A stretch of DNA of 64,000 nt from Viola odorata (Eukaryota; Streptophyta; Magnoliopsida; Malpighiales; Violaceae), in NCBI GenBank assembly GCA_963691705.1, contig OY829538.1:49503151-49567150 (forward strand), in the 5' to 3' direction. Within the stretch, counting starts at the first letter, position 1; the number at the start of each line of letters is the position of its first letter. Position numbers and translations under genes: made by a program. The notes below the pieces were generated by a model. That model was not told where the DNA came from, searched no databases, and saw only the letters and a program-made list of their open reading frames with translations. Positions 44,233 through 53,972 of this stretch are shown here, in pieces.

Positions 44233-44242
44233 GAAGAGGGGG
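44233..44242 (+). promoter_or_regulatory. Polypurine tract of element E
   Basis: GAAGAGGGGG directly before the presumed LTR start CGTTAGCCC, where the usual TG appears mutated to CG. Confidence 0.6.
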
Positions 44243-44848
44243 CGTTAGCCCTTGGTAAACACTCGGGCTCATTTTTAGTTGGGCTTATGATAACAATCCG
44301 CCTAACGGCAAGGGCATTTTCGCCTCTTACCCCGTATGGAAAGAAAATGATCATTGTTCCTACCGCTGCGGTAGGGTCGAGGCAGTCGTCTCCTCCCAGG
44401 AGACTGACACCCGGAGGGTTGACGTCACATAGGAGGCCCCCACACGGAACTTCTAGATGACCAGAGGAGCTAGCTCACCGGATTGAAAACCACGCGTTGG
44501 GAGGAACGCACTAGCCATTACCTTGCCTGGGTAACAACTACCCCCACACCTACCGCCATGACCACATATCATAACATGGGCAAACCATGACCCCCTGACG
44601 GGAACGGTTACCCCCTAATAATCCCAATCGTGCAGAAATGCTCATTTCATCTATAAATACCTCCACCACGAAGGAGGAAGGTAAGCGGAATTTACTGGCC
44701 CAAGCTCTGCCAATTTTACCACAAATACTAACTTAAGCATCGGAGTGTTTCCGCCGGAGACCCCCTCCGACGTCTTGCAGGTACAACGGACCACCGCGGA
44801 TCCTGAACTGAAGAAGCCCTTTCCCCTTCTACCCTTCGGCAGTAGACA
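44243..44848 (+). mobile_element. 3' LTR of element E (606 bp)
   Basis: From CGTTAGCCC (mutated TGTTAGCCC) to GGCAGTAGACA. CTATAAATACC at 44651-44661 is the TATA box. The R/U5 part contains CTTAAGCATCGGAGTGTTTC, CCGGAGACCCCCTCCG and TTGCAGGT, as in Tat-lineage LTRs of other plants. Immediately to the right (from 44849, AATTC) sequence of element C resumes. The left boundary is the less certain one. Confidence 0.7.
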
Positions 44849-45939
44849 AATTCTTATCAATTCCATCTTGGGAACATCTGAATCATTTCTGGACTTGGTC
44901 ATGTTGCCAAGGAAAGATGAGCTTATAACGAACCTTGAGTCTGGTTGTTTGCCAATGCAAGATGTTCTGCAAAGAGACCAGCCCATTGTAGCGAATGAAG
45001 AACCATCTTGAAATCATTCCCTGGTCTGCTCCTTGACCGCTCTTGGCGGGGAGACATCTTCTATGCTGGGGAATAACCAACTTGCCGATGATTTGATTCA
45101 TTCAAGAGGTATGGCTTGAACATCATTTTGAGTGATGGAAGAGGACTCTTGGTTAACTGGAGATTCAGGTTGCCATTGGGGAAGATAACTAATCGTTTCT
45201 TTGCAGGGAGGCTTCAACACTTTAGCTTTTGCAGCAAGGAATTGCGAATGGGTGTAATCACCCTTAAAGTCAGCACTTAGTGACCCACAAATTGACCCTC
45301 ACGTGACAACCATCGTGCGTGTATGCGAGGAGTCTCGCGGAGAATGGTTGTGATGGTCAAACCTAAAGCATGAAGGACTTGACTGTGGTTGAACTTTGGA
45401 TTTGCAGCCGAGAGCCGGATGAGCATAAATGTCGTAGGATCGCGTTATGTTGCTTGGGGTCCCGCTCCTGAGGCCTTGCCCCCCCGGTGAAAATGTGCTC
45501 GATTATTGATTTTTCTTGGTCATCATTCACCTGCTTGCCCCCCAGTTCACAAGTCTCGTTGTACCTGAAATAAAGAGGGAATAATAAGTCTTGAGGGAAG
45601 GATATCCCAAATTCCGGAATTAAAAATTGAAATTGACAAAAAATTTAAATATTTGAAAAGAACATGTGGGTTGCCTCCCACGAAGCGCCCTTGTTTATAG
45701 TCATAGGCTCGACTATTATGCGAAGCTTTCTTTCATATCCTTGTTCTGCAAGTAGGAAAGAAAAGAAACTAATCAGTAGCATCTAGATCTTGAATGGATG
45801 GAAAATTTAGATAAAGATTTAATAGATCAGAGGAGTAAAATGTGGAAAATAATGGTAATAATAAAAATATAAAAGTGCAAGGATGGAAAATTACAATAAT
45901 AACGAAGCAAAATTGCAATAACGCATATTATCATGATGC
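44849..45939 (-). other. Proximal 3' region of element C, no gene
   Basis: Homologous to 7100-8160 of element D over most of its length: GTTTGCCAATGCAAGATGTT versus GTTTGCAGCTGCAATAGGTT, the AACATGTGGGTTGCCTCCCA segment, and the CTGGGGGGCAAGC G-run after an acceptor-like TTTCAG. No conserved frame. 45760-45939 is AT-rich spacer. Confidence 0.55.
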
Positions 45940-46433
45940 ATATGCTGGGGTGACATCTACTAATTCTAACTGGCTGGAAGGTTCCCGGACGATACCATAA
46001 AAATGGTCCCTTAGTAAATGGATGATTGCCTGTCGAACCATCAAAAGTTCTAGGCGCTCACCCATTTAGGGGTTCGAGTCCGAGTTTGGGGTTCATGAAA
46101 ACTACCCGGGACACGTGCCCCAGGGCCTCACTAGTACCCACCTATTTCTATTTGGAAAAGGGCCCGGCGATAGGGCATTATGCATGAAATGCATATGAAT
46201 GACAGTTTATCAAAGCAATTAACAAATCATGTGAACAATTTATTAACAAATAAATACATAAAAAATAATAATCACGCATAAAGAATCATGTGATAACAAT
46301 TTATCATATCAATGAAAAATAATTAATCATGGCAAAAATCATATGAAACAAATTCAAAAATTTATTGAAAAAAACAAACACCTTAAAAGAAATTTGGCTT
46401 CGACCCTATTGTTCCCCAGTGAAGTCGCCAAAC
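45940..46433 (-). promoter_or_regulatory. Leader block and primer binding site of element C
   Basis: TGGCGACTTCACTGGGGA (46430-46413, minus strand), 3 bp from the LTR end, is complementary to the 3' end of a tRNA including the CCA. The rest of the leader is close to that of D (10437-10936), far more so than neighbouring sequence. No coding potential. Confidence 0.75.
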
Positions 46434-47658
46434 TGCACCCCCTTTTTGGATTTTTCCTAATGCGACGATGCGTTTGGGACTGGATGTGAGATGAAATCGG
46501 ACTCACCTCACATAATGCAAATGAAGTCGCCACCCTAATTTGTTTCTAGGTTTAGGGAACCTAATGTCGTGGCATAAAAAATAAAAACTAAGGCAAAATG
46601 GGTCTAAACCCGAGAACAGTGGTTCGGGGTCGTATTATGGACTCGGGAAGGTGTTAGGCACCCGAGTCACATCCTAAAAAGGTTACCGGTGAAAGAGGTG
46701 TTTAAAATCATATTTGAGAAATAAAAAGTCCTAATTTAGTGATCATGCCCAATGAATTAAATTCTAACAAATCTATTTATTTATGCATGAGAGTATTTGT
46801 GTAAAAAGCATGAAATAAATAAATAGAGAGGCGAGAAACGTTTACTTGTGAAGAGCACTGGTTGATTTTTCCTACAAAATCGAGATTATTAGTGCGAGTA
46901 AATGGTAGTCGAGAAACAGATAAATATTTAATGACTTATTGCGAGCGAAATAATTAAATTTAGTGATTAAATATGGGTGGAAGAATTTATCTAAGCCTTG
47001 GAAAGCATGCGAAAATAATTAAATAGTACGAACATTCGAGTAATCGGCATCAAAATTATTGTACGCAAGTAAAATAATTATTTTTGATGATTAAACGCAG
47101 GTAGAATAATTAAACACGCAAGCATACGAAAATAATAATTAAACATGAAAGCATACGAAAATTAAATAAACAATACAAGCAGACGGAAATTAAATAAACA
47201 GTACAAGCATACGGAAATTAAATAAATAGTATAAGCATACGGAAATATCAGTACGAAAATTAAACGAGCTGAAGAATTGGACTAGGCCCACTGGCCTAGA
47301 AATTGGGCTCATTGGCAGCCCAGCCCTTTCTTCTTTGCATTTGGGCTTGGCTTAAGCCAAGCCCATGACCAACCAAAATTAAAAATGACACAACCCACTT
47401 CTTTCTTTTTCCTTTCCCGTTTGGGCTTGGCAAGCCAAGCCCATAATTAATTAAAATGAGGCCAAGCCTCTTATTCCCTCTCCCTGTACTGTTCTTCTTC
47501 TTCCTTTGGAAATGGGAGCAACGTGGCAGCAACGACGCCAGGAACAGCACGGCAGAGCACGGCCATTGAGTAGCACAGCGGCGGCTCGGCGAAGTGAGGT
47601 GAGGCACGGCGGCGCGGCAACGTCCCGGTGAAGCACGACAGTGAGGCATGGCTGCACA

Positions 47659-48385
47659 CAGGGACGGATCCAGAAATTATTTTTAGGGGGGGCGGGGGTT
47701 CGGGGGTAGCGCCCCCGAATTTTTTTTTAGAGTATTTTAAAGGGAAAGCAAGCGAGCTGAACCAAAATTGAACAAATGCTTGAGAGTATTTGTATCCGTC
47801 ACTAAATAACGAGCTGGACGATTTTTTTTTTAAGAGTATTTTAAAGGGAAAATAAGCGAACTGAACGAAAAATTGAACAAATGCTTAAGAGTATTTGTAT
47901 CCATCACTAAATAACGAGCTGAACGAATTTTTTTTAGAGTATTTTAAAGGGAAAGCAAGCGAGTTGAACGAAAAATTGAACAAATGCTTAAGAGTATTTG
48001 TATCCGTCACTAAATAACGAGCTGAACAAATTTTTTTTTAAGAGTATTTTAAAGGGAAAACAAGCTAGCTGAACGAAAAATTGAACAAATGCTTAAGAGT
48101 ATTTGAATCCGTCACTAAATAACGAGCTGAACGAATTTTTTTTTAGAGTATTTTAAAGGGAAAGCAAGCGAGCTTAACGAAAAATTGAACAAATGCTTAA
48201 GAGTATTTGTATCCGTCACTAAATAACGAGCTGAACGAATTTTTTTTTAGAATATTATAAAGGGAAAGCAAGCGAGAATGCTTAAGAGTATTTGTATCGA
48301 GCACTTCTGCATCCAATAGATTTTTTTTTTCATCCAGCCCAGGGTGGGCGCTTGCCCACCCTCGCCTGGGCTGGATCCGTGCCTG
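47659..48385. mobile_element. Non-autonomous hAT-like DNA transposon (727 bp)
   Basis: Terminal inverted repeats CAGGGACGGATCCAG (47659-47673) and CTGGATCCGTGCCTG (48371-48385) match at 14 of 15 positions. They are flanked by a perfect 8-bp duplication GCTGCACA (47651-47658 and 48386-48393). An 8-bp target duplication and CAGGG-type ends define the hAT superfamily. The inside has no transposase; most of it is a tandem array (47713-48290). Confidence 0.9.
47713..48290. repeat. Six-unit, about 105-bp tandem array inside the hAT element
   Basis: Units begin TTTTTTTTAGAGTATTTTAA and contain GGGAAAGCAAGCGAGCTGAA, CAAATGCTTAAGAGTATTTG and CCGTCACTAAATAACGAGCT. Five are nearly identical; the last (from about 48240) is truncated. 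Confidence 0.9.
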
Positions 48386-48649
48386 GCTGCACAGCAGCTC
48401 GGCGGGCGAGGCAGCGGTCAGGCGAAACTGCAGCAGTGTGGCAGCGATGGAGAGCAGCTCGGCGGTGACAAGGCAGCAGCCCAGCAGTGGCGAGGCGTGA
48501 CAGCAGCAGCTCCGGCAACAACTACCCGCGACAGTAAGGTGACGACAACAACGCAGTGGCTCGTTCTTCCTCTCGACGTCAAGCAGCAAGCAACAGCAAG
48601 GCAAAAGAAATACAAAGAAAACAGAAAAAATAAATAATAGAGCAAGCAA

Positions 48650-49465
48650 AATGATTTAATGGAAAAGAACAAGATGGAAGTGCTTGCCTTGGTTGTTGCT
48701 TCTGCCGCGAGAGAGAGAGAGAGAAAGTGTGTTGTGTGTATCAATTGTTTGTGTCAACTTGCCCGCTATTTGTAGAGAGGGAAACGGCAAGCAAAGCTAC
48801 AGGGTCCTCATGCTTTGCTGGAGAAAAATGCAAAATGGAGTGAGGTGGCATGTTGCATTTTGGTGTCAGAGATGGGAACATGCATGAATCCTCATGCTTA
48901 ATTTCATGGCCGTTGGATGAGGAGAAAAAGAGGTCAATGCTTGATCGAAGGATGAGATGGGTTGACTTTTGGATAATATTTAATGTTTATTTAATTGGTT
49001 CGAACTATCAACACGAGGAATCTCGTTTGAAATGAACAAAATTCTGAACCAAAAATACTAAAACATGCAATAAAATGCAACAAAATAAATAGTAATCACT
49101 AAATAAAGAAAAAGTTCGATTTAAGATCCGAATTTACTCGCTCGAAATCCTTAAAAGTTCGAACAAAAAATAAATGCTATAACAAAGTAAATTGAATAAA
49201 ATAACATGAGATGACGCGAACGAAAATAATAGTAGATAATTATCAATTAAAGCAAGAAGGCGTTCGATCCACGGTCCGAGGAAATTTATTCGGGACCGAT
49301 AGAAGTTCGAACAAAAAATAATAAAAATACGAAAAACTAAAATGACACGAAATATTAAAACAAATAGCCTAAGATTGAAAATCGATAGAATTTCGATTTA
49401 AATGGGCTAATAATGCGATAAACAAAAAAGTGCGAAAAAAACGCGTCAAAAATCGGGTAGCAACA
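48650..49465 (-). other. Promoter-side half of LTR C, no gene
   Basis: AT-rich sequence of the LTR upstream of its presumed TATA region. A GA microsatellite (48713-48726) lies near the transcription start area. A short foldback-like ATAAA/TTTAT pattern near 49080-49290 is related to that in LTR F. Confidence 0.4.
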
Positions 49466-49475
49466 CAACCAGCAA

Positions 49476-49985
49476 ATGTCTTCCCCTAGACAGCCACCCC
49501 AGCAAAATCAGTATGGAAATTACCCTCTTCCCTTCAACATGCAGAACTTCATGTCCATGCCTAGTTACCACAACAATCAGTACCAACATCAACCTCCTCA
49601 AGGTCAGACCTTCACCGTCCCACCGGTTGATGAAGCATCTCATCTCAAGCATGTTGTTGCAGATTTGCAAAAGCAAATGAGTATCATGGCTGCCGAAATG
49701 AAAGAAATGAAGAATGGGGACAAACTTCCTGAGCATACAGAAGCCAACCCGAGGCATAGCGTATGTGTCATGACACTCCTCAGTGATACTCAACTGCCCT
49801 CGACAATACCTCAGCATCTAGGCCTAGATGCTGAAATATCTGAGTCTGCACATCCAGGCCTTGACACTGAACAAACTGTCGAGACCAAGACAGAAGATAA
49901 GCAACTTCCAGCAAAGAAACCCGAAGTTAATGATGTCATGGTAGACCGCATCCCATCTCCAAGGGGCTCCCAAAAAAAAGAGTGA
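49476..49985 (+). pseudogene. gag: gag carboxyl end, element G
   Basis: About 170 codons. Glutamine/proline/asparagine-rich opening (SPRQPPQQNQYGNYPLP), a short coiled coil (LKHVVADLQKQMSIMAAEMK), then LPEHTEANPRHSVCVMTL, which corresponds to the LP..T..NPR segment at the Athila gag-protease boundary. The amino-terminal part is beyond the insertion of element C. The frame is lost at an eight-A run (about 49973-49980), after which the protease continues in another frame. Gag would form the particle. Not functional. Confidence 0.7.
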
Positions 49986-50007
49986 TGAGCCGGATGAGTT
50001 CACTCAA

Positions 50008-50880
50008 GAATACATCCATAAAATCCTTGAGCCACCTTGCCCTTAAAGGCTAGTCAACTGTAAGAAGCATGATGAAGACCATGAGATTTTTGAGATGTTT
50101 AACAAAGTGCAAGTTAACATCCCTTTGCTGCAGGCTATTAAAAATGTTCCTCGTTATGCTAATTTTTTGAAAAATTGGTGTGCTAACAAGTGTAACATGA
50201 TAGGTGTGAAAAATATTTGTGTAGGTGCAAATGTCAGGGCCGCGATGCAGCGAAAGCTACCATCGAAGTGCAAGGATAAATGTATGTTCTCCACCCTGTG
50301 TAAAATTGGTACTACTGATATTGGTAGAGCTATGTGTGATTCTGGTGCTGGTATCAATGTCATGCCCTTGACAATATACAACAGTCTAGGCCTTGAAAAC
50401 CTCAAGCCCACCGGGACCACGATCCAACTAGCTGAAAAATCCATCATCCGTCCCAAGGGAGTCGTGGAGGACGTCTTGGTCCAGGTTGGAGATTTCATAT
50501 ACCCAGCCGACTTCTACGTTCTTGACATGGAGGATGTCCAATTTGTCAAGGCCTCGGACATGCTCCTAGGCAGACCATTCCTTAGGACCGCCAAGGCCAA
50601 GATCGACGTCCATGACGCCTCCATTACTCTTGAGTTCGACGACGAGACCATCAAGTTCAACATGCTGGAGTCCATGCGATATCCTTCTGAGTTCTCTAGT
50701 GTTAACTTTGTTGATATCGTCGATCCTATTGTTGAGAAAGTTTCTCACTTGCATGTTGATGATCTTCAACATCTTGCCCTCGACAGGAGTATTCCGCCCA
50801 CCATGCTGGACACCTTCGCCTTGACACTTGTGACTTCTGAGCACTCAATTATTGATGTTATTGGCCCTATTGTTACATAA
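50008..50880 (+). pseudogene. pol: Athila-type aspartic protease region, element G
   Basis: The frame continues from gag with TQEYIHKILEPPCP, hits TAA at 50044-50046, then is open from 50047 to 50880. VNIPLLQAIKNVPRYANFLK is the Athila pre-protease motif. CDSGAGINVMPLTIYNSLGL (about 50335-50394) contains the DSG active site of a retropepsin, followed by IQLAEKSIIRPKGVVEDVLV, DFYVLDM and LLGRPFLRTAKAKIDV, all standard for Athila proteases. The enzyme would cut the polyprotein inside particles. The active-site residues are intact but the stop and the frameshift upstream prevent normal expression. Confidence 0.85.
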
Positions 50881-50963
50881 GTTTCCGATCTTAACGCTGA
50901 CAGCTTTACACATCGTGCCCTCGATGGGAACATCACTACTAATGCACTAGCAGAGGCCCTTGG

Positions 50964-51440
50964 ATGGACGACCGTCTAGGTCAAGACACTCTCACCAGTC
51001 CTAGGCGCCCCTCAGCTATCTCCAGTAGCTTTTGTACCCACTTCTGTTGTCCCCAAAGCCATGGCACCAACCCCAGCCCAACTGATACCGATACCGCCTT
51101 GACACGTTTCAAGGCCAAGATGCCCAATACCAACCCAGCTCCACATCTTGCCCATGACAGGATCAAGGGCAAGACGCCTTGTCACGATAAGTTGCTCTCT
51201 CCTAAGACCTTTGCTACTGGACAACATATTTTACTTTACAAATCTCGGCTTAGGCTCTTTTGCAGAAAGTTGAAGCCTCGGTGGACTGGCCCTTACCTTG
51301 TCAAGAAAGTGTATGATCATGGTGTGGTCGCGATTCAGAGTATGGACACAGGTCTCATTTCTAAAGTGCAAGACCACAGAGTGGAGTTGTTACAAGAAGG
51401 TTTCCACCCCCTGAAGGTAGACCCACCTGACCAGGCCTAG
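50964..51440 (+). pseudogene. pol: Integrase carboxyl tail, element G
   Basis: An open frame to TAG 51440. Its last 85 residues (from about 51208: GQHILLYKSRLRLFCRKLKP, RWTGPYLVKKVYDHGVVAIQ, then KVQDHRVELL) are the carboxyl part of an Athila integrase. The earlier residues do not fit any domain and come from the deletion junction. Everything from reverse transcriptase to the integrase core, normally well over 2 kb, is missing between 50880 and about 51200. Confidence 0.75.
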
Positions 51441-51914
51441 ACAGTCAGCACACGTCGAGGTCCCGACGATTAAATAGGCCGCACTAGAGGTATCTCATAT
51501 GTTGTTCCACCCCTTTCTCCTTCCCATATCTTTTTCTTGCCCTCGAGGAGGGTTCAAAATAATTTTTACTACTTTCCTTTAATTTTATGTACTATACTCA
51601 TTTAATTTCTTTTGAACTCTTTCGTATACCCTTCCCGCATTGAGGACAATGCGCTACCTAAGTGTAGGGAGGGATTTATTTATGTTTTCGTTCGTGTGCT
51701 TGCCTGCATGTTTAAATTTCCGCTTGCTGCATGATTCCATGTTCTTCGGATTTTTCAAAAAAATTTCGAATTTTTAGATTTTGCTAGGAATTTTCCCACT
51801 GCACCGTTTTAAAACCCTCATAATTGACATGCATTTTTGATTTCTGATGCATGGGAGAAACTTGTCATTCATTGCATCTATGTCTGACCATGCATATCTA
51901 GACCTGCTAGCCCT
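51441..51914 (+). other. Start of 3' region of element G with purine motif
   Basis: Non-coding. GCATTGAGGACAATGCG (about 51637) followed by TAAGTGTAGGGAGGG is the purine-rich signature commonly found downstream of Athila integrases. No gene. Confidence 0.55.
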
Positions 51915-52100
51915 TATGTCCAGTCATGCCCTAGACACCAGTAGTCACAATTTGTACCCTGTGAGCACATTGAGCTTCATGCCCTTTATTCATGTGTGAT
52001 TTAATGCTCGACTAGGCACTGGCTAGGTTTGCATGATATCCCTGGGTATAGGAACCATTAGACGGGGGAAAGCAATGAAACGACGAGAGACTTTGCAATT
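51915..52100 (+). other. Conserved 3' block 1 (CB1) of element G
   Basis: Matches A 18290-18545 in order and wording: GTCACAATTTGTACCCTGTG, TTCATGTGTGATTTAATGCTC, ACTAGGCACTGGCTAGG, GCATGATATCCCTGGGTATA, CCATTAGACGGGGGA and ACGACGAGAGACTTT. A is a Tat-type element, so the block crosses lineages. Confidence 0.7.
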
Positions 52101-52959
52101 TTATTTTGTTTTATTTTTATCTTTTCTGTTTTCTCTCTTTCTCCATTTTTTCTTTCCTTTTTCATGCCCTCGACACCCTTGTTCTCTCTTCTAACCACTT
52201 GAGCCTTTTCTTTGACCCTTCCTTGGCAGGTGAGTAACACTCTTCATCACAAAAGGCAAGGGCTAGATTCTGAAGAAGATATGCGTGGGGAGGAAAAATA
52301 TAGATCAAGGGCAAGAAAGAGCAAGTGCAGAAATCAAAAATCGAGGCCACGACAGCAACATTAGATTACTTCCTTATTACACCAAAACTCAAGTGTAGGG
52401 AAGTAAAGTCATATATCAAGCCCTCGAAGTCAAACGCTCAAGAAGTATTTAAAGATTGCCAGCTCCAGTTCTGAGAGTGAGCCAAGGAAGAAAGATTCGT
52501 GCCTGCTTACTAGATATTAAAAAAAAAAAAAAGGGAAAAAAAAGGAAAAAAGAAAATCAAATTAAACTTAAATAAAAGTAGAGCACGCACAGCAAAAGGC
52601 AACCATTTCGAGCCCTCGAAGCAGACAAAAGATCTTCCCCACAGAAGAATACTGAAGCCATCGTCTAGCCCTTGCCTTCCGCCCTCTTCAGCGGGTATTA
52701 CTCACCGACTCGCCTTCCTTCTAGCCAAGGAATCCTCCACCTCCAGATTTGTTATCTCCTCCTCTGTTTCTTTTCTTTCTCTTTTCTTCTTTTACTTCTA
52801 TTTTACTTTCCCTCCTCTTCTTTCTTTTCCTTCTCTTTTCTTCTTTTTCTTCTATTTTACTTTCCTTCCTCTTCTTTCTTTTCCTTCACACCTTCCCCTA
52901 CCCCTTATTGCTCTTTTCCTTTTCTCTTTTTCTTTCTGCAAATTCGTCTCTGATCGCTA
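52101..52959 (+). other. Pyrimidine and purine tracts in 3' region of element G
   Basis: CT-rich stretch (52090-52190), a CTCAAGTGTAGGGAAGT purine motif (52389), a purine run (52508-52555), and a long CT-rich stretch (52750-52940) with a duplicated unit of about 60 bp around CTTTTCTTCTATTTTACTTTC. The arrangement of tracts between CB1 and CB2 parallels that of A and B. Short frames here are compositional. Confidence 0.5.
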
Positions 52960-53190
52960 GATTGCCCTTGCATGTGTTCTAATGTACTGGGATTGATGTG
53001 CAAACTTTGCCTCGTGTTGTGTTAATTGCATTTTTGAGTGATTAGCCTAAACACGTATTTTGTTGCGAGCGTGAGTGCAAACACATATCTAGGTGAGGGT
53101 TGCTGGTGAATAGGCTTGGTCTGGAAAAGTCTGATTGATAGGGTCGTTATCCTATTAGTCTGATGCAGGTGCTTTTCTAGGGTTGGATGT
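52960..53190 (+). other. Conserved 3' block 2 (CB2) of element G
   Basis: Contains TTGCATGTGTTCTAATGTAC, GGGATTGATGTGCAAACTTT, TTGCATTTTTGAGTGATTAG and GAGCGTGAGTGCAAACAC (53067-53084, identical to A 19601-19618), then ATCTAGGTGAGGGTTGC and GGGTCGTTATCC. Same order as in A, B and D. Not coding. Confidence 0.75.
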
Positions 53191-53309
53191 GTTTTGGTCG
53201 AGTGTAGTTTGTCGAATGACTTGTCTATTATGTGTGTTATGATGTTGAAGATGTATGTCACTATATGAGGAGGTTTTTTAATTTTGTTAATACTCGAGGA
53301 CGAGCATTG

Positions 53310-53322
53310 GGCAGTGTGGGGA
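53310..53322 (+). promoter_or_regulatory. Polypurine tract of element G
   Basis: GGCAGTGTGGGGA directly before TGTTTGATAG, preceded by CTCGAGGACGAGCA. This is the usual boundary between the internal region and the 3' LTR in Athila elements. Confidence 0.75.
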
Positions 53323-53972
53323 TGTTTGATAGCATGTTTTATGGGTATGATTTTATCCTCTTTTCTAGCCTTTTTGGGGGCTTGATTCTTCTATTTGACC
53401 CTTATTTCTATCTTTATTGCAAATCAGCCCCAAAAGGAGAAAAAGAGCGAAACGATGCATTTTTGGAAGAATTCTTGGGATTTCAAGCTTCAAGGCCTAG
53501 AAGATCAGAATGTCATCGAGCCCTCGACGCTAACCAGACCAGTGAGCAGTCTCGTGCCCGCGACGCTTCTACATCAGTTTTTAATCGAAAGCCAAAGAAA
53601 TGAATCTCCGAAGATTCCCACGGGATTCCTTGCGCATCTAGAAGATCCCAGAATATTCCAACGCACTCCATGTGCTGTCACTCTCTCCCCTTAGCTGGAT
53701 TTTGTCCTCTTGTGGGCTAGACACTATATATACCTTTAGTTTTAGGGTTTTAGGATCATATCTCATTTTTAGTTGTTGGCAGTCGCCTCTTAGGTTTCTT
53801 TTCTGGGGATTTGTTCCTCCCTTTTGTTGGAGCAGCTGCCACCATTAATCCTTCTTTAAACCGGAGCTTTTAAGCTCCGGCCGGTATTTATTAAGCTTTC
53901 ATTCCCTTTCTTGTCTCTTTACTTATATGTTATTTATTAGATTTGTTTTTATTACTTGTTAGCATGAGCGCC
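53323..53972 (+). mobile_element. 3' LTR of element G, first 650 bp (interrupted by element B)
   Basis: Starts TGTTTGATAGCATG; CTATATATACC at 53724-53734 is the TATA box; GTTAGCATGAGCG at the right end recalls the AGCATGAGTAGC segment of Athila LTRs. Element B begins at 53973. The last five bases, GCGCC, are the expected target duplication of B. A hairpin, CCGGAGCTTTTAAGCTCCGG (53861-53880), is a perfect 20-bp palindrome. Confidence 0.75.

Larger units (their letters stand above)
33354..44848 (+). mobile_element. Element E, 3' part of a Tat/Retand-like retrotransposon with antisense genes
   Basis: Recognised by a 606-bp LTR at its right end (44243-44848) whose CTATAAATACC box, CTTAAGCATCGGAGTG and CCGGAGACCCCCTCCG segments are typical of Tat-lineage LTRs, preceded by a polypurine tract. 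Left of it, four genes run on the minus strand (44086 down to 34169), interrupted by solo LTR F. Tat-lineage elements with extra antisense frames between pol and the 3' LTR are established. Here pol would lie left of element D, outside the window. E appears inserted into the 3' region of C. Confidence 0.7.
44849..49465 (-). mobile_element. Element C, non-autonomous Tat/Ogre-like retrotransposon lacking gag and pol (partial)
   Basis: Minus strand: 5' LTR (49465-46434), primer binding site, leader (46433-45940), then almost directly the proximal 3' region (45760-44849) that in element D follows gag. Neither gag nor pol is present. Element E interrupts the 3' region at 44848/44849, and the remainder lies left of the window. 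C itself lies in the gag gene of element G; the flanking base string at 49466 is CAACC. Confidence 0.75.
46434..49465 (-). mobile_element. 5' LTR of element C (3,032 bp, including a nested hAT)
   Basis: Read on the minus strand from TGTTGCTACCCGATTTTTGA (ends at 49465) to GGGGGTGCA (46434). Without the 735 bp contributed by the hAT insertion and its target duplication, the LTR was about 2.3 kb. U5 block at 46522-46690 with TGGCGACTTCA at 46532-46522, 88 bp from the end; GGGCY palindromes at 47280-47460; a weak TATA-like CTACAAATAG near 48770 on the minus strand. Frames over GC-rich parts (47296-47657, 48197-48744) are not called. Confidence 0.8.
49466..53972 (+). mobile_element. Element G, internally deleted Athila-like retrotransposon (partial)
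   Basis: Order on the plus strand: end of gag (49476-49985), protease (about 50008-50880), integrase tail (about 51200-51440), 3' region with CB1 and CB2, polypurine tract, 3' LTR (53323 on). Reverse transcriptase, RNase H and the integrase core are missing. The left end is cut by element C and the LTR is cut by element B at 53973. The protease and integrase tail have Athila signatures, and the LTR start TGTTTGATAGCATG after GTGTGGGGA is typical of Athila elements. Confidence 0.8.

Noticed and set aside
33936..44242. Antisense genes a-d as ordinary host genes captured between elements
   Set aside because: They sit directly before a polypurine tract and a Tat-type LTR, two share a transposon-associated domain, and Tat elements are known to carry antisense frames there. 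The host-gene reading is not excluded for c and d.
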